From an uncultured Eubacteriales bacterium (GTDB taxonomy: Bacteria > Bacillota > Clostridia > Oscillospirales > Acutalibacteraceae): a stretch of DNA of 64,000 nt. The notes below the pieces were generated by a model, which saw nothing but the letters and a program-made list of their open reading frames with translations, did no database searches and was not told where the DNA came from. The stretch lies in assembly GCA_948968885.1 (NCBI GenBank), contig CAREUR010000002.1, forward strand, positions 1 to 64,000. The letters are read 5' to 3'. The position numbers and the translations under genes are program-made. Position 1 is the stretch's first letter. Each line of letters begins with the position of its first letter. Positions 44,632 through 54,117 of this stretch are shown here, piece by piece.

Positions 44632-45390
44632 ATGTTGTGCTCAAAAACAAAATTTTTCAGGTCGGTGTTGGTCGTTATATTGGCGCTTTCGCTGGTTGGC
44701 GGACTGGTCGTATTTAAAGGTTTTTCTATTGACAAAAATGAAGGCAGTTCAGAAGTCTCATCTGTAGTGACGAATATATCAGAGAAATCTTTGCCAGAAT
44801 CGGAAGAAACAGAAGAAGGCAAAAATGATTCTAATGTGAATGCAGAAAAAAACTCTACAAAACCAGAAGAAGTTGAGGAAAGCTCAAATAACACAGAGAA
44901 GACAGAAGATAACGGCGAAAACGCGGCTGTAGAAAAATCGGCTGATAATGAAGGACTTGGCCGTGTTATTAAGACTGATGCGATAGATAATAATCCTGGT
45001 TGCGCTCTGGGAGAGTGCCTAGAAAACCCTATATTTATTAACTCTGCAGATGATTTAATAGGTTTTTTTGAGGATCTGAAAGAAGGGCACACCTTTCGTG
45101 GTAAGTACATTGAGATCGGAAACGACATCATGATTACTAGAGACCAAAGCAAGATTTTCGTTGAAACGTTAAAGGAAACAGGTGTGCTGTTCCCTGGCGA
45201 GTTTGGCGGATACTTGAAGGGCAATGGATATGTTATATTTGTTGAGTTTGAAGAGGAAAAGCCAGCAGATTTAAGATATTTGTTTGAGCAGGCGAGCGAA
45301 AATGCGGCAGTAATTTTGGTAAATGTAATTTTTAGTGCTCAGCAGGCGTTTAACGTTTACACTTTTAACTCTTTTGCTCAGGTTAACTAG
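44632..45390 (+). CDS. Secreted protein with acidic linker, unknown function
   Basis: 252 residues. A signal-anchor helix (about 12-34, SVLVVILALSLVGGLVVF) precedes an acidic, Ser/Glu/Asn-rich linker of about 90 residues and a compact C-terminal domain of about 125 residues (NPIFINSADDLIGFFEDL start). The final domain resembles secreted repeat/adhesin modules that begin 'I.s.DL..f', but I cannot name it. ATG 44632 lies nine bases after AAAGG. The N-terminal signal and promoter resemble those of the TM2 pseudogene. It is convergent with the Ca2+ ATPase and their stops overlap by four bases. Confidence 0.7.
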   Translation: MLCSKTKFFRSVLVVILALSLVGGLVVFKGFSIDKNEGSSEVSSVVTNISEKSLPESEETEEGKNDSNVNAEKNSTKPEEVEESSNNTEKTEDNGENAAVEKSADNEGLGRVIKTDAIDNNPGCALGECLENPIFINSADDLIGFFEDLKEGHTFRGKYIEIGNDIMITRDQSKIFVETLKETGVLFPGEFGGYLKGNGYVIFVEFEEEKPADLRYLFEQASENAAVILVNVIFSAQQAFNVYTFNSFAQVN

Positions 45391-48002
45391 TTCCTTTGAA
45401 ATGATTTTACCAGTTCCACTATCGGGACAATTGACAACGCGAGGACGATACACTTGAAATAATCTATTGCTTGCATTTGTGTAGTTTCGAAGAGTTCGGT
45501 TAGGCTGGGGACCGTTATTACTAGATTTATTAGGATTACCGAGAAAATCATGGATGCTGTTAGGTATAAGTTTCGCTTTTTTATTTGAAATATGGAGCCG
45601 CGAAGTGAGCGAACGTTGAACGAATGGAAAGTTTCAGCTAGGGCCATGGTCAAAAAGGCCATGGTGGTGCCGTAGGTGCTATTTGCTAGCTGGAACTTTC
45701 CTGTTTCTGCTATTACGCCGAGGAAGTAGGAAACGAGCGTAAGTAGCGAGATTAGGGTTCCTTGATAGGCTATGTTAAATGCCATTCCGTTAGCGAAGAG
45801 ACTTTCTTTTTCGGGACGTGGCGGTTTATTCATGAGGCTGTGAGATTCTTCTTCCATGCCGAGGCATAGCGCGGGGAAGGTATCTGTGACGAGATTTATC
45901 CAGAGAATGTGGATGGGCGAAAAAATTTTGAATCCGATCACCGTCGCGATGAAGATGGAGATTAACTCGCTGATATTCGATGAAAGCAGGAACTGGATGG
46001 CTTTTTTGATGTTATCGTAGATCCGGCGGCCTTCTTTTACGGCAGTGACTATTGTCGCGAAGTTGTCGTCCGAGAGTACCATGTCGGCAACGTTTTTCGT
46101 CACGTCTGTGCCTGTGCCCATCCCGATGCCGATGTCTGCCCTCTTTATGGATGGCGCATCGTTTACGCCGTCGCCCGTCATTGCGACGACCTTGCCAAGC
46201 CTTTTAAAGCCCTCAACGATGCGAACTTTATGGTTTGGCTGAACCCGCGCGTAAATGCTAATGTTTTGAATTATTTTGCTAAGCTCGCTATCGGACATTT
46301 TGTCAAGCTCCGTACCGGTTAGGGCTTCGGAGTCGTTTTTTATAATGCCGAGCTCTTTGCCTATAGCTATGGCGGTGTCTTTGTGGTCTCCGGTTATCAT
46401 AACTGGCTTGATGCCGGTACTCTTGCAGTTTTTGACTGCGTCGATAACTTCTGGACGCACCGGATCCATCATTCCAACGAGGCCGATGAAGACCATTGAA
46501 TTTTCACAGGTTTCGCTGGTTAAGTCGTTTGGCAGGGCATCGTATGATCTGTAGGCTGCCTCCAGCACGCGCAGCGCCTTTTGCGACATGATTTTGTTTT
46601 TGTTGGCGATCTCTTTTTTGGCGGCTTCATCCAGTTCGCAGATTTCGCTATTTTTTAGATAGTGCGTGCATCGCTGCAGAATGACGTCTGGCGCGCCCTT
46701 GGTGCACTGCATGATTTGGTTTCCGCACTTGTTGAAGGTCGACATCATCTTGCGCTCGGAGTCAAAGGGAATTTCGTTTAACCGGGAGTTGGTTTGGGGC
46801 GAACCGCTGAGGTTTGCAAGCTTTTCTGAGTAATTATATAGCGCGACCTCTGTTGGATCGCCCACTAGATTGCCGTTTTTATCTTTTTTGACATCGTTGC
46901 ACAGCCCTAAAACCTCGGCCAATTGAGCTTCGTTGAAGGTATAGCTGTCGACAACAGTCATTTTGTTTTGAGTGAGCGTCCCGGTCTTGTCGGTGCAAAT
47001 TATCTGAGTGCAGCCGAGAGTCTCAACCGCCGTCAGTTTGCGGATTATCGCGTTGTGCTTGGCGAGCTTTGTAACACCGATTGCCAGCTGAATCGTAACG
47101 ACGGCGGCAAGACCAGACGGGATGGCAGCTACGGCGAGGCTTACGGAGATCATAAAGATTTCTAGAATGTTTTCGGGCTGCAGATTTTGAGTTTTGGCGA
47201 GGTTAAAGACAAAAATAAAGGCGCAGATCGCGATGACGACGACGCTGAGGACTTTCCCAAGGTGCGTTAATTTTTTTTGAAGCGGGGTTTTTTCGTCGGA
47301 GGTTTTGGCGATGGATTGAGCGATACTGCCCATTTGAGTATCCATGCCCGTTGCGGTGACGACGGCTTGTCCGCGGCCGTTAACCACGCTGCTGCCGGTG
47401 TAGACCATGTTTTTGCGGTCGTTTATCGGCACGGTTTCGCCATTCTTTGGTGTAATTGCATTAGCGGTTTTCTCTGCCGACACGGATTCTCCTGTTAGGG
47501 CGGCTTCTTCGACTTTTAGGCTGTTGCTTTCGAGGAGTCTTGCGTCGGCTGGGATGGCGTCGCCGCTTTCGAAGAGGATAACGTCGCCCACAACGAGGTC
47601 TTCGGTGGGGACTGTTTTTATGGCGCCGTCTCGCAGGACTTTTGCGGTCGATTGCGAGAGCTTTTTCAGCGCATCTATGGCCTTTTCGGCCTTGCCTTCT
47701 TGATACACTCCGAGTATAGCGTTGACGATTATTACAAATAGTATTATAATCGTGTCGGTGAGGGGCTCTTTAGAGTAGACCGAGACGCCGATCGAGATGC
47801 CAGCTGCCGCCAAAAGTACCAGCGTCATGGGGTCGGCGAATTGCATGACGAATCTTTTTAGGAGGGAATCCTTTTTTTCTTTTGCCAGCTGATTTTTTCC
47901 GTTTGCGGAAAGTCGTGCTGCTGCCTCCTTGGCACTTAACCCGGACTCACTGCTTTTAACGTGCGCCAGAACTTTGCTTGCGTCTTCGAGATAAAATTCC
48001 AT
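45387..48002 (-). CDS. Calcium-transporting P-type ATPase (P2 type)
   Basis: 871 residues, about ten membrane helices. Motifs are LTGESVSAEK (actuator), phosphorylation site CTDKTGTLTQNKM, KGAPDVIL in the nucleotide domain and TGDGVNDAPSIK at the hinge. Transmembrane segment 4 has AAIPSGLAAV (PEGL-like with SG) and segment 6 has LWINLVTDTFPA, the SERCA/PMCA-type Ca2+ site pattern. It should export Ca2+ at the cost of ATP. Start ATG 48002. It lies opposite the secreted gene and divergent from the OPA transporter. In spore formers such pumps are also linked to calcium accumulation, but no evidence here supports that. Confidence 0.93.
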   Translation of the reverse strand: MEFYLEDASKVLAHVKSSESGLSAKEAAARLSANGKNQLAKEKKDSLLKRFVMQFADPMTLVLLAAAGISIGVSVYSKEPLTDTIIILFVIIVNAILGVYQEGKAEKAIDALKKLSQSTAKVLRDGAIKTVPTEDLVVGDVILFESGDAIPADARLLESNSLKVEEAALTGESVSAEKTANAITPKNGETVPINDRKNMVYTGSSVVNGRGQAVVTATGMDTQMGSIAQSIAKTSDEKTPLQKKLTHLGKVLSVVVIAICAFIFVFNLAKTQNLQPENILEIFMISVSLAVAAIPSGLAAVVTIQLAIGVTKLAKHNAIIRKLTAVETLGCTQIICTDKTGTLTQNKMTVVDSYTFNEAQLAEVLGLCNDVKKDKNGNLVGDPTEVALYNYSEKLANLSGSPQTNSRLNEIPFDSERKMMSTFNKCGNQIMQCTKGAPDVILQRCTHYLKNSEICELDEAAKKEIANKNKIMSQKALRVLEAAYRSYDALPNDLTSETCENSMVFIGLVGMMDPVRPEVIDAVKNCKSTGIKPVMITGDHKDTAIAIGKELGIIKNDSEALTGTELDKMSDSELSKIIQNISIYARVQPNHKVRIVEGFKRLGKVVAMTGDGVNDAPSIKRADIGIGMGTGTDVTKNVADMVLSDDNFATIVTAVKEGRRIYDNIKKAIQFLLSSNISELISIFIATVIGFKIFSPIHILWINLVTDTFPALCLGMEEESHSLMNKPPRPEKESLFANGMAFNIAYQGTLISLLTLVSYFLGVIAETGKFQLANSTYGTTMAFLTMALAETFHSFNVRSLRGSIFQIKKRNLYLTASMIFSVILINLVITVPSLTELFETTQMQAIDYFKCIVLALSIVPIVELVKSFQRN

Positions 48003-48127
48003 AACTCACTTACCTCTTTTTTAATTTTAATTTTGGTTTTATTATATAAAATTTGCTCGAAATAATCAACGTTATTATAGAATTATTGGCGATTTGTCAA
48101 AAAATATTTATTTAAAAGAAAAATCTG

Positions 48128-48156
48128 TTGTAAAACGTTCGCGATGGTGCTATCAT
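48128..48156 (+). promoter_or_regulatory. SigA-type promoter of the OPA transporter gene
   Basis: TTGTAA (48128-48133) and TATCAT (48151-48156), spacer 17. Confidence 0.5.
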
Positions 48157-48194
48157 TTGTATTAGTTTTTGCTTGAATGGAGATGGTCTTTTTA

Positions 48195-49523
48195 ATGTTG
48201 GAGTTTTTGAAGCCCGCGAAACCTATCGAAAGATTGCCGGAGGAAAAAATTCCGTCCGTTTACAAAAGGTATAGACTGCAGGTTTTCATTAGTATTTACC
48301 TGGGGTACCTGCTATATTACCTCGTGCGCATCAATTTCGTGTTCGCCAAGGACTATTTGTTCGCGCTAGGGTTCACCAAAACGCAGGTCGGCTTTGTGGC
48401 GTCGGCTTTGGGGCTGTCGTATGGCGTGAGCAAGTTCGTTATGGGGAACGTTTCGGATAGATCTAATGCGCGGTATTTTTTGGCTATCGGACTAATTTTG
48501 TCGGGCATTGTGAATTTGTTTTTGCCCAACACCAGCAGCGTGGCGGTAATGTTTGTGTTGATGCTCCTGAACGGCTGGGTGCAGGGAATGGGCTGGCCGC
48601 CGTGCGCAAGAATAATGACACATTGGTTTTCGGACAGAGAGCGCGGCGTCAAGATGGCGATTTGGAACACCTCGCACAATTTCGGTGGAGGCATAATCGC
48701 AGGCGTGATGATGCTTGGAGCTTTTTTCCCTAGCTGGAAATTCATTTTTTACCTGCCGGCGTTTTTAGCCATCGCAGGAGGCTTTGTTTGCATATTGCTG
48801 ACTCGCGACACACCGCAGTCTGTGGGGCTTCCGCCTATCGAAGAGTTTAAGAACGATTATCCGGAGTCGCAAAAAGACCTGCAGGACGCCGAGGCCGAGA
48901 TGTCGGGCAAGGAGATCTTGTTTAAGTACGTGCTGAATAACAAGTTTTTGTGGATAATCTCGATTGCGAACATCTTTGTGTACCTGGTGCGCTACGGCGT
49001 GATAAATTGGGTGCCGACGTACTTGAAGGAGGTTCGCGGGTTTAGCGTAAATGACTCTTCCATAGCATTTGCGCTTTTTGAGTACGCTGCGATTCCCGGT
49101 ACGCTGATCATCGGTTGGCTGAGTGACCATGTTTTTCATGGCAGAAGGGCGCCGCTGGGCGTTTTTTGCATGATAGGTGTGAGCATCGCGACGGCGGTGT
49201 ATTGGAAGAGCACCAGCACCTTGGCCATCAACTGCGCGCTGGCCTCCATCGGGGCGCTCATTTACGGCCCTGTCATGCTTATCGGCTTGTGCGCTATCGA
49301 TTTGGTCCCCAAAAAGGCCGCAGGAACGGCTTCGGGCTTTACGGGCTTGTTCGGATACATGGGCGGTCAGGTTTTGGCCGAGGTTGCGCTTGGCTGGGTT
49401 GTAGATAAATTCAGCTGGGACGGCGGTTTCATCATGCTGATTCTGTGCTGCATTTTGTCGGTTCTCTTCCTAACGTCGACCTGGAACATCCACAACATCG
49501 AGGAAGAAAAATCCGCAGCCTAA
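48195..49523 (+). CDS. Organophosphate:phosphate antiporter (OPA/GlpT-UhpT family MFS)
   Basis: 442 residues with twelve membrane helices. OPA landmarks include YLVRINFVFAKDYL in helix 1, GLSYGVSKFVMGNVSDRSN before helix 3, and NGWVQGMGWPPCARIMTHWF in helix 4. Typical substrates are glycerol-3-phosphate or hexose-phosphates in exchange for phosphate; I cannot decide between them. ATG 48195 (MLEFLKPAKP) follows GGAG; ATG 48177 is an alternative. A strong bidirectional terminator separates it from the convergent small gene. Confidence 0.9.
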   Translation: MLEFLKPAKPIERLPEEKIPSVYKRYRLQVFISIYLGYLLYYLVRINFVFAKDYLFALGFTKTQVGFVASALGLSYGVSKFVMGNVSDRSNARYFLAIGLILSGIVNLFLPNTSSVAVMFVLMLLNGWVQGMGWPPCARIMTHWFSDRERGVKMAIWNTSHNFGGGIIAGVMMLGAFFPSWKFIFYLPAFLAIAGGFVCILLTRDTPQSVGLPPIEEFKNDYPESQKDLQDAEAEMSGKEILFKYVLNNKFLWIISIANIFVYLVRYGVINWVPTYLKEVRGFSVNDSSIAFALFEYAAIPGTLIIGWLSDHVFHGRRAPLGVFCMIGVSIATAVYWKSTSTLAINCALASIGALIYGPVMLIGLCAIDLVPKKAAGTASGFTGLFGYMGGQVLAEVALGWVVDKFSWDGGFIMLILCCILSVLFLTSTWNIHNIEEEKSAA

Positions 49524-49556
49524 TGCGAAAATTTTAAAATACATAAAGGCAGCAAA

Positions 49557-49587
49557 AAAGCTTATCAGAGCGGTTCTGATAAGCTTT
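49557..49587. terminator. Bidirectional terminator
   Basis: Perfect 13-bp arms AAAGCTTATCAGA (49557-49569) and TCTGATAAGCTTT (49575-49587), five-base loop, A/T-rich flanks on both sides. Confidence 0.88.
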
Positions 49588-49589
49588 CT

Positions 49590-49979
49590 TTATTTGTAGC
49601 GGGCGGCACTGCGCTTTTTGCGGTGCTTTTTTGTGTTTTTGTACAGCTTATATAAGCAAAACGAAAAGAATATGAGTCCTGCAACGCCCAGCACAGCTAA
49701 GATTATGCCTGATATCAATAGGATGTGGCCGTTATCGGTTAAGTCGGCTGATGGCAGATTTTTTTGGATAAAGTCGAATTCGTGAGAGCCGGATTGAGTG
49801 CTTTCGTTCAGCTCGATTTTCCAGTCCTCATCGGAAAGTGCGGTGCCGGTCGACGTTGAAGATCCCTCTGCCGCGGCTATCCACTGGCCAAAAGAGACTT
49901 TTGGAGCTGCGAGGTAAAGGCCAAAGAGCATCAGCAAGGGCATGACCACGACACTGCAGATTTTAAGCGGATTTTTCAT
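49590..49979 (-). CDS. Small secreted/membrane protein, unknown function
   Basis: 129 residues: an N-terminal signal helix (about 8-28), an acidic Ser/Thr-rich extracellular part of about 55 residues, a second membrane helix (about 88-110) and a basic Lys/Arg tail, like a mini wall-linked membrane protein. No LPxTG motif. ATG 49979 follows GGAGGGAGG. Divergent from the phage operon, whose first ribosome site is about 150 bases away. Confidence 0.65.
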   Translation of the reverse strand: MKNPLKICSVVVMPLLMLFGLYLAAPKVSFGQWIAAAEGSSTSTGTALSDEDWKIELNESTQSGSHEFDFIQKNLPSADLTDNGHILLISGIILAVLGVAGLIFFSFCLYKLYKNTKKHRKKRSAARYK

Positions 49980-50143
49980 AGCAAAACCTCCCTCCGCCAA
50001 GATGAGATCTATCTTTTTATGATACCACATTATCGCGCTCGAGACAATGGGTGCGAAATTTTTATTTTTTGTTCTCCTCAAAAGGGCAATTTGCGGGGCT
50101 TTTTGAGCGTTGTTTGAAAACGAAAGAGGGAGGGTTAACAAAA

Positions 50144-50644
50144 TTGAGACATTCTGGCAAAAAGGGCTTGACGCACCGTGAGTACTTGTTTTGCAACAAC
50201 TATGTTAATTCTGGGGACGTGAAGCGGTCGGCGGAGGCTGCTGGGTACAAGGTGGAGCCAGAATTGGCGGGCAACAAGCTCTTGCAGCGCGACGACATCA
50301 GTGCGAAGATAGACGAGCTGTATGGGCAGAAGAAGCGGAACCTGCTTTACAAGGCGTGCCGTGGGTACGAGAAGCTGGCGTTTGGCGGCATTTCGGACGC
50401 GATAAAGCTGATTTATTCGGAGAACATCTCGCCAGAAAAGGTTTGCAAAATGGACCTGTTCAACGTTGCTGAGATCAAGCGGCCGCGCGACGGGATGCTG
50501 GAGATAAAGTTTTTTGACAGATTTAAGGCGCTCGAAAAGCTGCAGCAGCTGGATTTTTTGGGTGCAAATCAGAGTACGTCCTTTTACGACGCCATCGAGG
50601 ACAGCATAAAGTCGATAAATTTTGTGGATCACTTCGAAAATTAG
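50144..50644 (+). CDS. Phage terminase small subunit (PBSX XtmA-like)
   Basis: 166 residues. The N-terminal helix-turn-helix region GLTHREYLFCNNYVNSGDVK, RSAEAAGY is typical of terminase small subunits, which recognise phage DNA for packaging; the C-terminal half is a helical oligomerisation part. Start TTG 50144, nine bases after GAGGGAGGG. It heads the structural operon, which runs without a terminator to 63.06 kb. Confidence 0.85.
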   Translation: MRHSGKKGLTHREYLFCNNYVNSGDVKRSAEAAGYKVEPELAGNKLLQRDDISAKIDELYGQKKRNLLYKACRGYEKLAFGGISDAIKLIYSENISPEKVCKMDLFNVAEIKRPRDGMLEIKFFDRFKALEKLQQLDFLGANQSTSFYDAIEDSIKSINFVDHFEN

Positions 50645-50657
50645 GGTGGTGCGTTTT

Positions 50658-51917
50658 TTGTATTTCAAATCTTTTTCAAAAAAGCAGATGGCGGCGCTCT
50701 CGTGGTGGCTCGACCCGGAGCTGTTTAAGCGCTACGATGCCCTGATTTGCGACGGAGCCATACGGAGCGGAAAGACGCTTTGCATGGGGATTTCTTTTGT
50801 GGCATGGGCTATGCGGCATTTTCGGTTTTCGACTTTTGCGATCTGCGGCAAAACTTTGGGCTCCATCAAACGGAACTTTATTGATCCGCTTTTGCCCACG
50901 CTTAACGAGCTCGGGTTTGCGTGCAGATTCAAGATTTCGGAAAATTTGCTGATTATCAATTTTGGCAACGCGGAGAATAAGTTTTATCTGTTTTCGGGCA
51001 AGGACGAGGCCAGTGCCGCCTTTATTCAGGGCATCACGCTTTCTGGCATCCTTTTTGACGAGGTCGCTTTGATGCCGCAGTCGTTTGTGGAGCAGGCGTT
51101 GGCGAGATGCTCGATTGTGGGCTCGAAGTTTTGGTTCAACTGCAACCCGGAGTACCCGCAGCACTGGTTTTATCAGGAGTGGATAAAGCAAGCGGCCGGC
51201 CGGAATGCGCTTTATCTGCATTTCACACTGGACGACAACCCATCGCTGACAGATGAAATCAAGCGGCGTTACGCGGGTTTGTATAGCGGCACGTTTTATG
51301 AGAGGTTCATAAAAGGGCGCTGGGTCGCGACGCAGGGGAACGTTTACCCGGAGATGTGCACACCGGAGGCTTTTGTGAAGGCTCCGGACGTCAACTTCGA
51401 GAAATACGTGATTTCTTGCGATTATGGTACGGTGAATCCGACGTCTATGGGGCTTTGGGGCCGATTTAACGGCGTATGGTACCGGCTGCGAGAGTACTAC
51501 TATGACTCGCGCAAGGTCGGGACATCTAAGACCGACGAGGAACACTATGCTTCGCTTTGCGACCTGGCGGGGGATTTGAACATCGAAGCCATTACGGTGG
51601 ACCCTTCGGCGGCGAGTTTCATCACTTTGATCCGCCGGTATGGCCGCTTTAAGGTGATTCCGGCCAAGAACAACGTCGTCAACGGCATTCGCAAGGTTTC
51701 TACGGTTCTGAAGAACCAGACTTTGAGGATTTGCGACGCTTGCCGGGCCAGCATGCAGGAATTTTCGCTGTACCGCTGGGAGGACTCGCAGAGCAAGGAC
51801 GTGCCGGTTAAGGAGAACGACCACGCCATGGACGATATCCGGTATTTTGTGTCGACGCTGATGGACGATGGATGCGATGAGGACGACTTTTTTGCGTTTG
51901 CGTGCAAGCGATATTAA
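50658..51917 (+). CDS. Phage terminase large subunit (PBSX XtmB-like)
   Basis: About 419 residues. The ATPase half has Walker A GAIRSGKT and Walker B GILFDEVAL. The RNase H-like nuclease half shows acidic residues in SCDYGT, TVDPSAASF and HAMDDIRYF. This motor packages DNA into proheads; in PBSX the homologue packages random host DNA. I chose TTG 50658, seven bases after AGGGTGG; an earlier TTG at 50622 overlaps the small subunit. All core motifs look intact. Confidence 0.92.
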   Translation: MYFKSFSKKQMAALSWWLDPELFKRYDALICDGAIRSGKTLCMGISFVAWAMRHFRFSTFAICGKTLGSIKRNFIDPLLPTLNELGFACRFKISENLLIINFGNAENKFYLFSGKDEASAAFIQGITLSGILFDEVALMPQSFVEQALARCSIVGSKFWFNCNPEYPQHWFYQEWIKQAAGRNALYLHFTLDDNPSLTDEIKRRYAGLYSGTFYERFIKGRWVATQGNVYPEMCTPEAFVKAPDVNFEKYVISCDYGTVNPTSMGLWGRFNGVWYRLREYYYDSRKVGTSKTDEEHYASLCDLAGDLNIEAITVDPSAASFITLIRRYGRFKVIPAKNNVVNGIRKVSTVLKNQTLRICDACRASMQEFSLYRWEDSQSKDVPVKENDHAMDDIRYFVSTLMDDGCDEDDFFAFACKRY

Positions 51918-51935
51918 TTTGAGGAGTGTGATTTG

Positions 51936-53087
51936 ATGAAATTTTTTAAGACAAGCAAAAAGGGCGATTATTCGGCGGTTCAGACGGTTAATGCACCGGC
52001 AAAGAAGCATCCGTTTTATGAGCTGAGCGCCTACAACCCCAGGGCCGAAGCCGAATACGAGCTGTACAAATTGCTGCGCGAGGCGGTGCCTATTATAGAT
52101 GCGGCTATCTGTAAGACTGTACGGCTGGTGGGGAGTTTCAAGATCGAGTGCGAGGACAGTGAGGTTGAGACGCTGCTGAATCGGTTTATCTCACATGTGA
52201 AGGTGAATGCCAGCGAGAGCGGCCTGAATGCGTTTATCTCGACGTACCTGGATCAGATGCTGACTTACGGCACGGCCGTTGGCGAGATTGTTCCGAATGC
52301 TCTGAACACCGATATAGCCGCGCTTTATAATGCCTCTTTGAGGGACGTTAAGCTGCAAACTGGCCGGAATCCGCTGAACTTGGAGGTTTGCAGAAGGGAC
52401 GTCAATGGCAAGGCTATTCCGCTGCCGCACCAGAACTTGCTTTTGGTGACGCCCCTTAAACCCGAGCCCGGCAAGATTTACGGTACGTCGATTTTGAAGG
52501 GATTGCCGTTTATAAGCGGGATTCTGCTCAACATTTATTATAGCGTCAACGCGAACTGGGAGCGGGTGGGCAATGTCCGCTTTGCTGTTACCTACAAGCC
52601 CGGTCCAGACGCCAGCGAGAAGGCTTATGCGAAAGAACGAGCTATGCAAATCGCCGAAGAATGGGGACGCGCGATGAACTCTATAAACGGAGTTAGCGAT
52701 TTTGTCTCGGTTGGCGACGTGAGCATTAAGGTCATCGGGGCGGACAACCAGGTTTTGGACAGCCAAGTCCCGGTGCGCCAGATGCTAGAGCAAATCGTTG
52801 CGAAGCTAGCCATACCGCCGTTCATTTTGGGACTGTCTTGGTCGACCACAGAGAAAATGTCCGCGCAGCAAGCGGACATCCTGACAAGCGAATTGGAATT
52901 TTATAGACGATGTTTGGATCCGGTGATAGAAAAAATCTGCAACAAATGGCTGGCCTTCAACGGACTCGCGGCGCATTTCAGCATTGTTTGGGACAACATC
53001 AACCTGCAGGACGAGGTAGAAATCGCAAACGCACGGTTAATGTCCGCGCGGGCCGACGAAATTGAAAAAAGATTGGAGAAAATTTGA
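51936..53087 (+). CDS. Phage portal protein
   Basis: 383 residues, portal family (PBSX XkdE-like position). The region RFAVTYKPGP and the C-terminal QQADILTSELEFYRRCLDPV, close to LSWSTTEKMSAQ, match the DUF935/portal type group. It forms the dodecameric ring for DNA entry and tail attachment. ATG 51936 follows GAGGAG. Its stop overlaps the start of the next gene (TGATG), so translation is coupled. Confidence 0.85.
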   Translation: MKFFKTSKKGDYSAVQTVNAPAKKHPFYELSAYNPRAEAEYELYKLLREAVPIIDAAICKTVRLVGSFKIECEDSEVETLLNRFISHVKVNASESGLNAFISTYLDQMLTYGTAVGEIVPNALNTDIAALYNASLRDVKLQTGRNPLNLEVCRRDVNGKAIPLPHQNLLLVTPLKPEPGKIYGTSILKGLPFISGILLNIYYSVNANWERVGNVRFAVTYKPGPDASEKAYAKERAMQIAEEWGRAMNSINGVSDFVSVGDVSIKVIGADNQVLDSQVPVRQMLEQIVAKLAIPPFILGLSWSTTEKMSAQQADILTSELEFYRRCLDPVIEKICNKWLAFNGLAAHFSIVWDNINLQDEVEIANARLMSARADEIEKRLEKI

Positions 53088-54070
53088 TGAAAGACGGGTA
53101 CGTAATCAAAAGTAGCGAGAAATATGCAGTAAATCCGGGCGATCTGGACTTGATTAATGCTTATAGCCGGCGCAATTTGGGCAAGGATGAGGTTTATGTT
53201 TTTTCTGTTGTGCTGTGCGACAACGAAGTTGACAGGGAGTTCGAGAAATTTAGCAAGGAGGCTTTAGAAAAGCTGGCGGATTTATTTGTTGGCAAGACCG
53301 GGATCACCGATCACGACGCCAAAAGTGAAAATCAGCTAGCGAGGATTTTTGCTTGCAACGTAGAGAAAGTCGCCGACAAGGTGAATTCGGTGGGTGAGCA
53401 ATATTATCGACTGGTTGCCAAGGCCTATATGCCGCGGTGCGAGAAGAATAACGACTTTATTTTGGAAATAGATTCGGGGATAAAGAAGGAAGTGAGCGTG
53501 GGCTGCGCCGTGAAGCGCATGACGTGTTCGGTTTGCGGTTGCGACGTTAAAGCGGATCCTTGTGATCACAAAAAGGGCGAAACCTACGATGGCAAGCTGT
53601 GTTACGTTATTTTGAGTGAGCCTTTGGATGCTTACGAATGGTCTTTTGTTGCGGTTCCAGCACAGAAAAATGCAGGTGTTATAAAAATGTTCCGGTCGGG
53701 AGCGAAAGGGGGTGCGAGATCTATGAATGACATTATTAAGTCTATCAAAAACGGCGAGGCTGTGACGATAACCGCAGAGCAGTCGCAAAAATTAGCAGAG
53801 TTGATTGATGAGTTGGAACGTCTTGCAAAGGAAGGAAAAGAATATTACAACGACCTGAAGCGCGAGGTTATGCGCCTTTGTGCCATAACTCAGCCGGAAA
53901 TTAACAGCGAGGTGATGAATAGCGTAGCATCTAAGATGAGCGTGGCCGAATTGAAGGCATTTAAGAAGGCTTTTGAAATTAAGTCCGAAGAGATTTTACC
54001 GGCGAAACCTCAGTTGGCGCCATTAAAACGCGATAAAATGACTCAGAAAAACAAGGATTTTAAAATTTAG
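53087..54070 (+). CDS. Probable prohead protease/scaffold (PBSX XkdF-like)
   Basis: 327 residues. The N-terminal 210 residues look like a phage prohead protease: VVLCDNEVDREFEKF, then TGITDHDAKSENQLAR and KKEVSVGCAVKR followed by YEWSFVAVPA. A four-Cys insertion (CSVCGCDVKADPCDHKKG) occurs in the middle. The C-terminal third is helical and charged, like a scaffold part. Catalytic residues cannot be named with certainty. Position between portal and capsid supports the role. Confidence 0.75.
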   Translation: MKDGYVIKSSEKYAVNPGDLDLINAYSRRNLGKDEVYVFSVVLCDNEVDREFEKFSKEALEKLADLFVGKTGITDHDAKSENQLARIFACNVEKVADKVNSVGEQYYRLVAKAYMPRCEKNNDFILEIDSGIKKEVSVGCAVKRMTCSVCGCDVKADPCDHKKGETYDGKLCYVILSEPLDAYEWSFVAVPAQKNAGVIKMFRSGAKGGARSMNDIIKSIKNGEAVTITAEQSQKLAELIDELERLAKEGKEYYNDLKREVMRLCAITQPEINSEVMNSVASKMSVAELKAFKKAFEIKSEEILPAKPQLAPLKRDKMTQKNKDFKI

Positions 54071-54117
54071 TTATTCAACAATAAAAATTAATTAGAAAAA
54101 TTTGGAGGAATGTCAAA

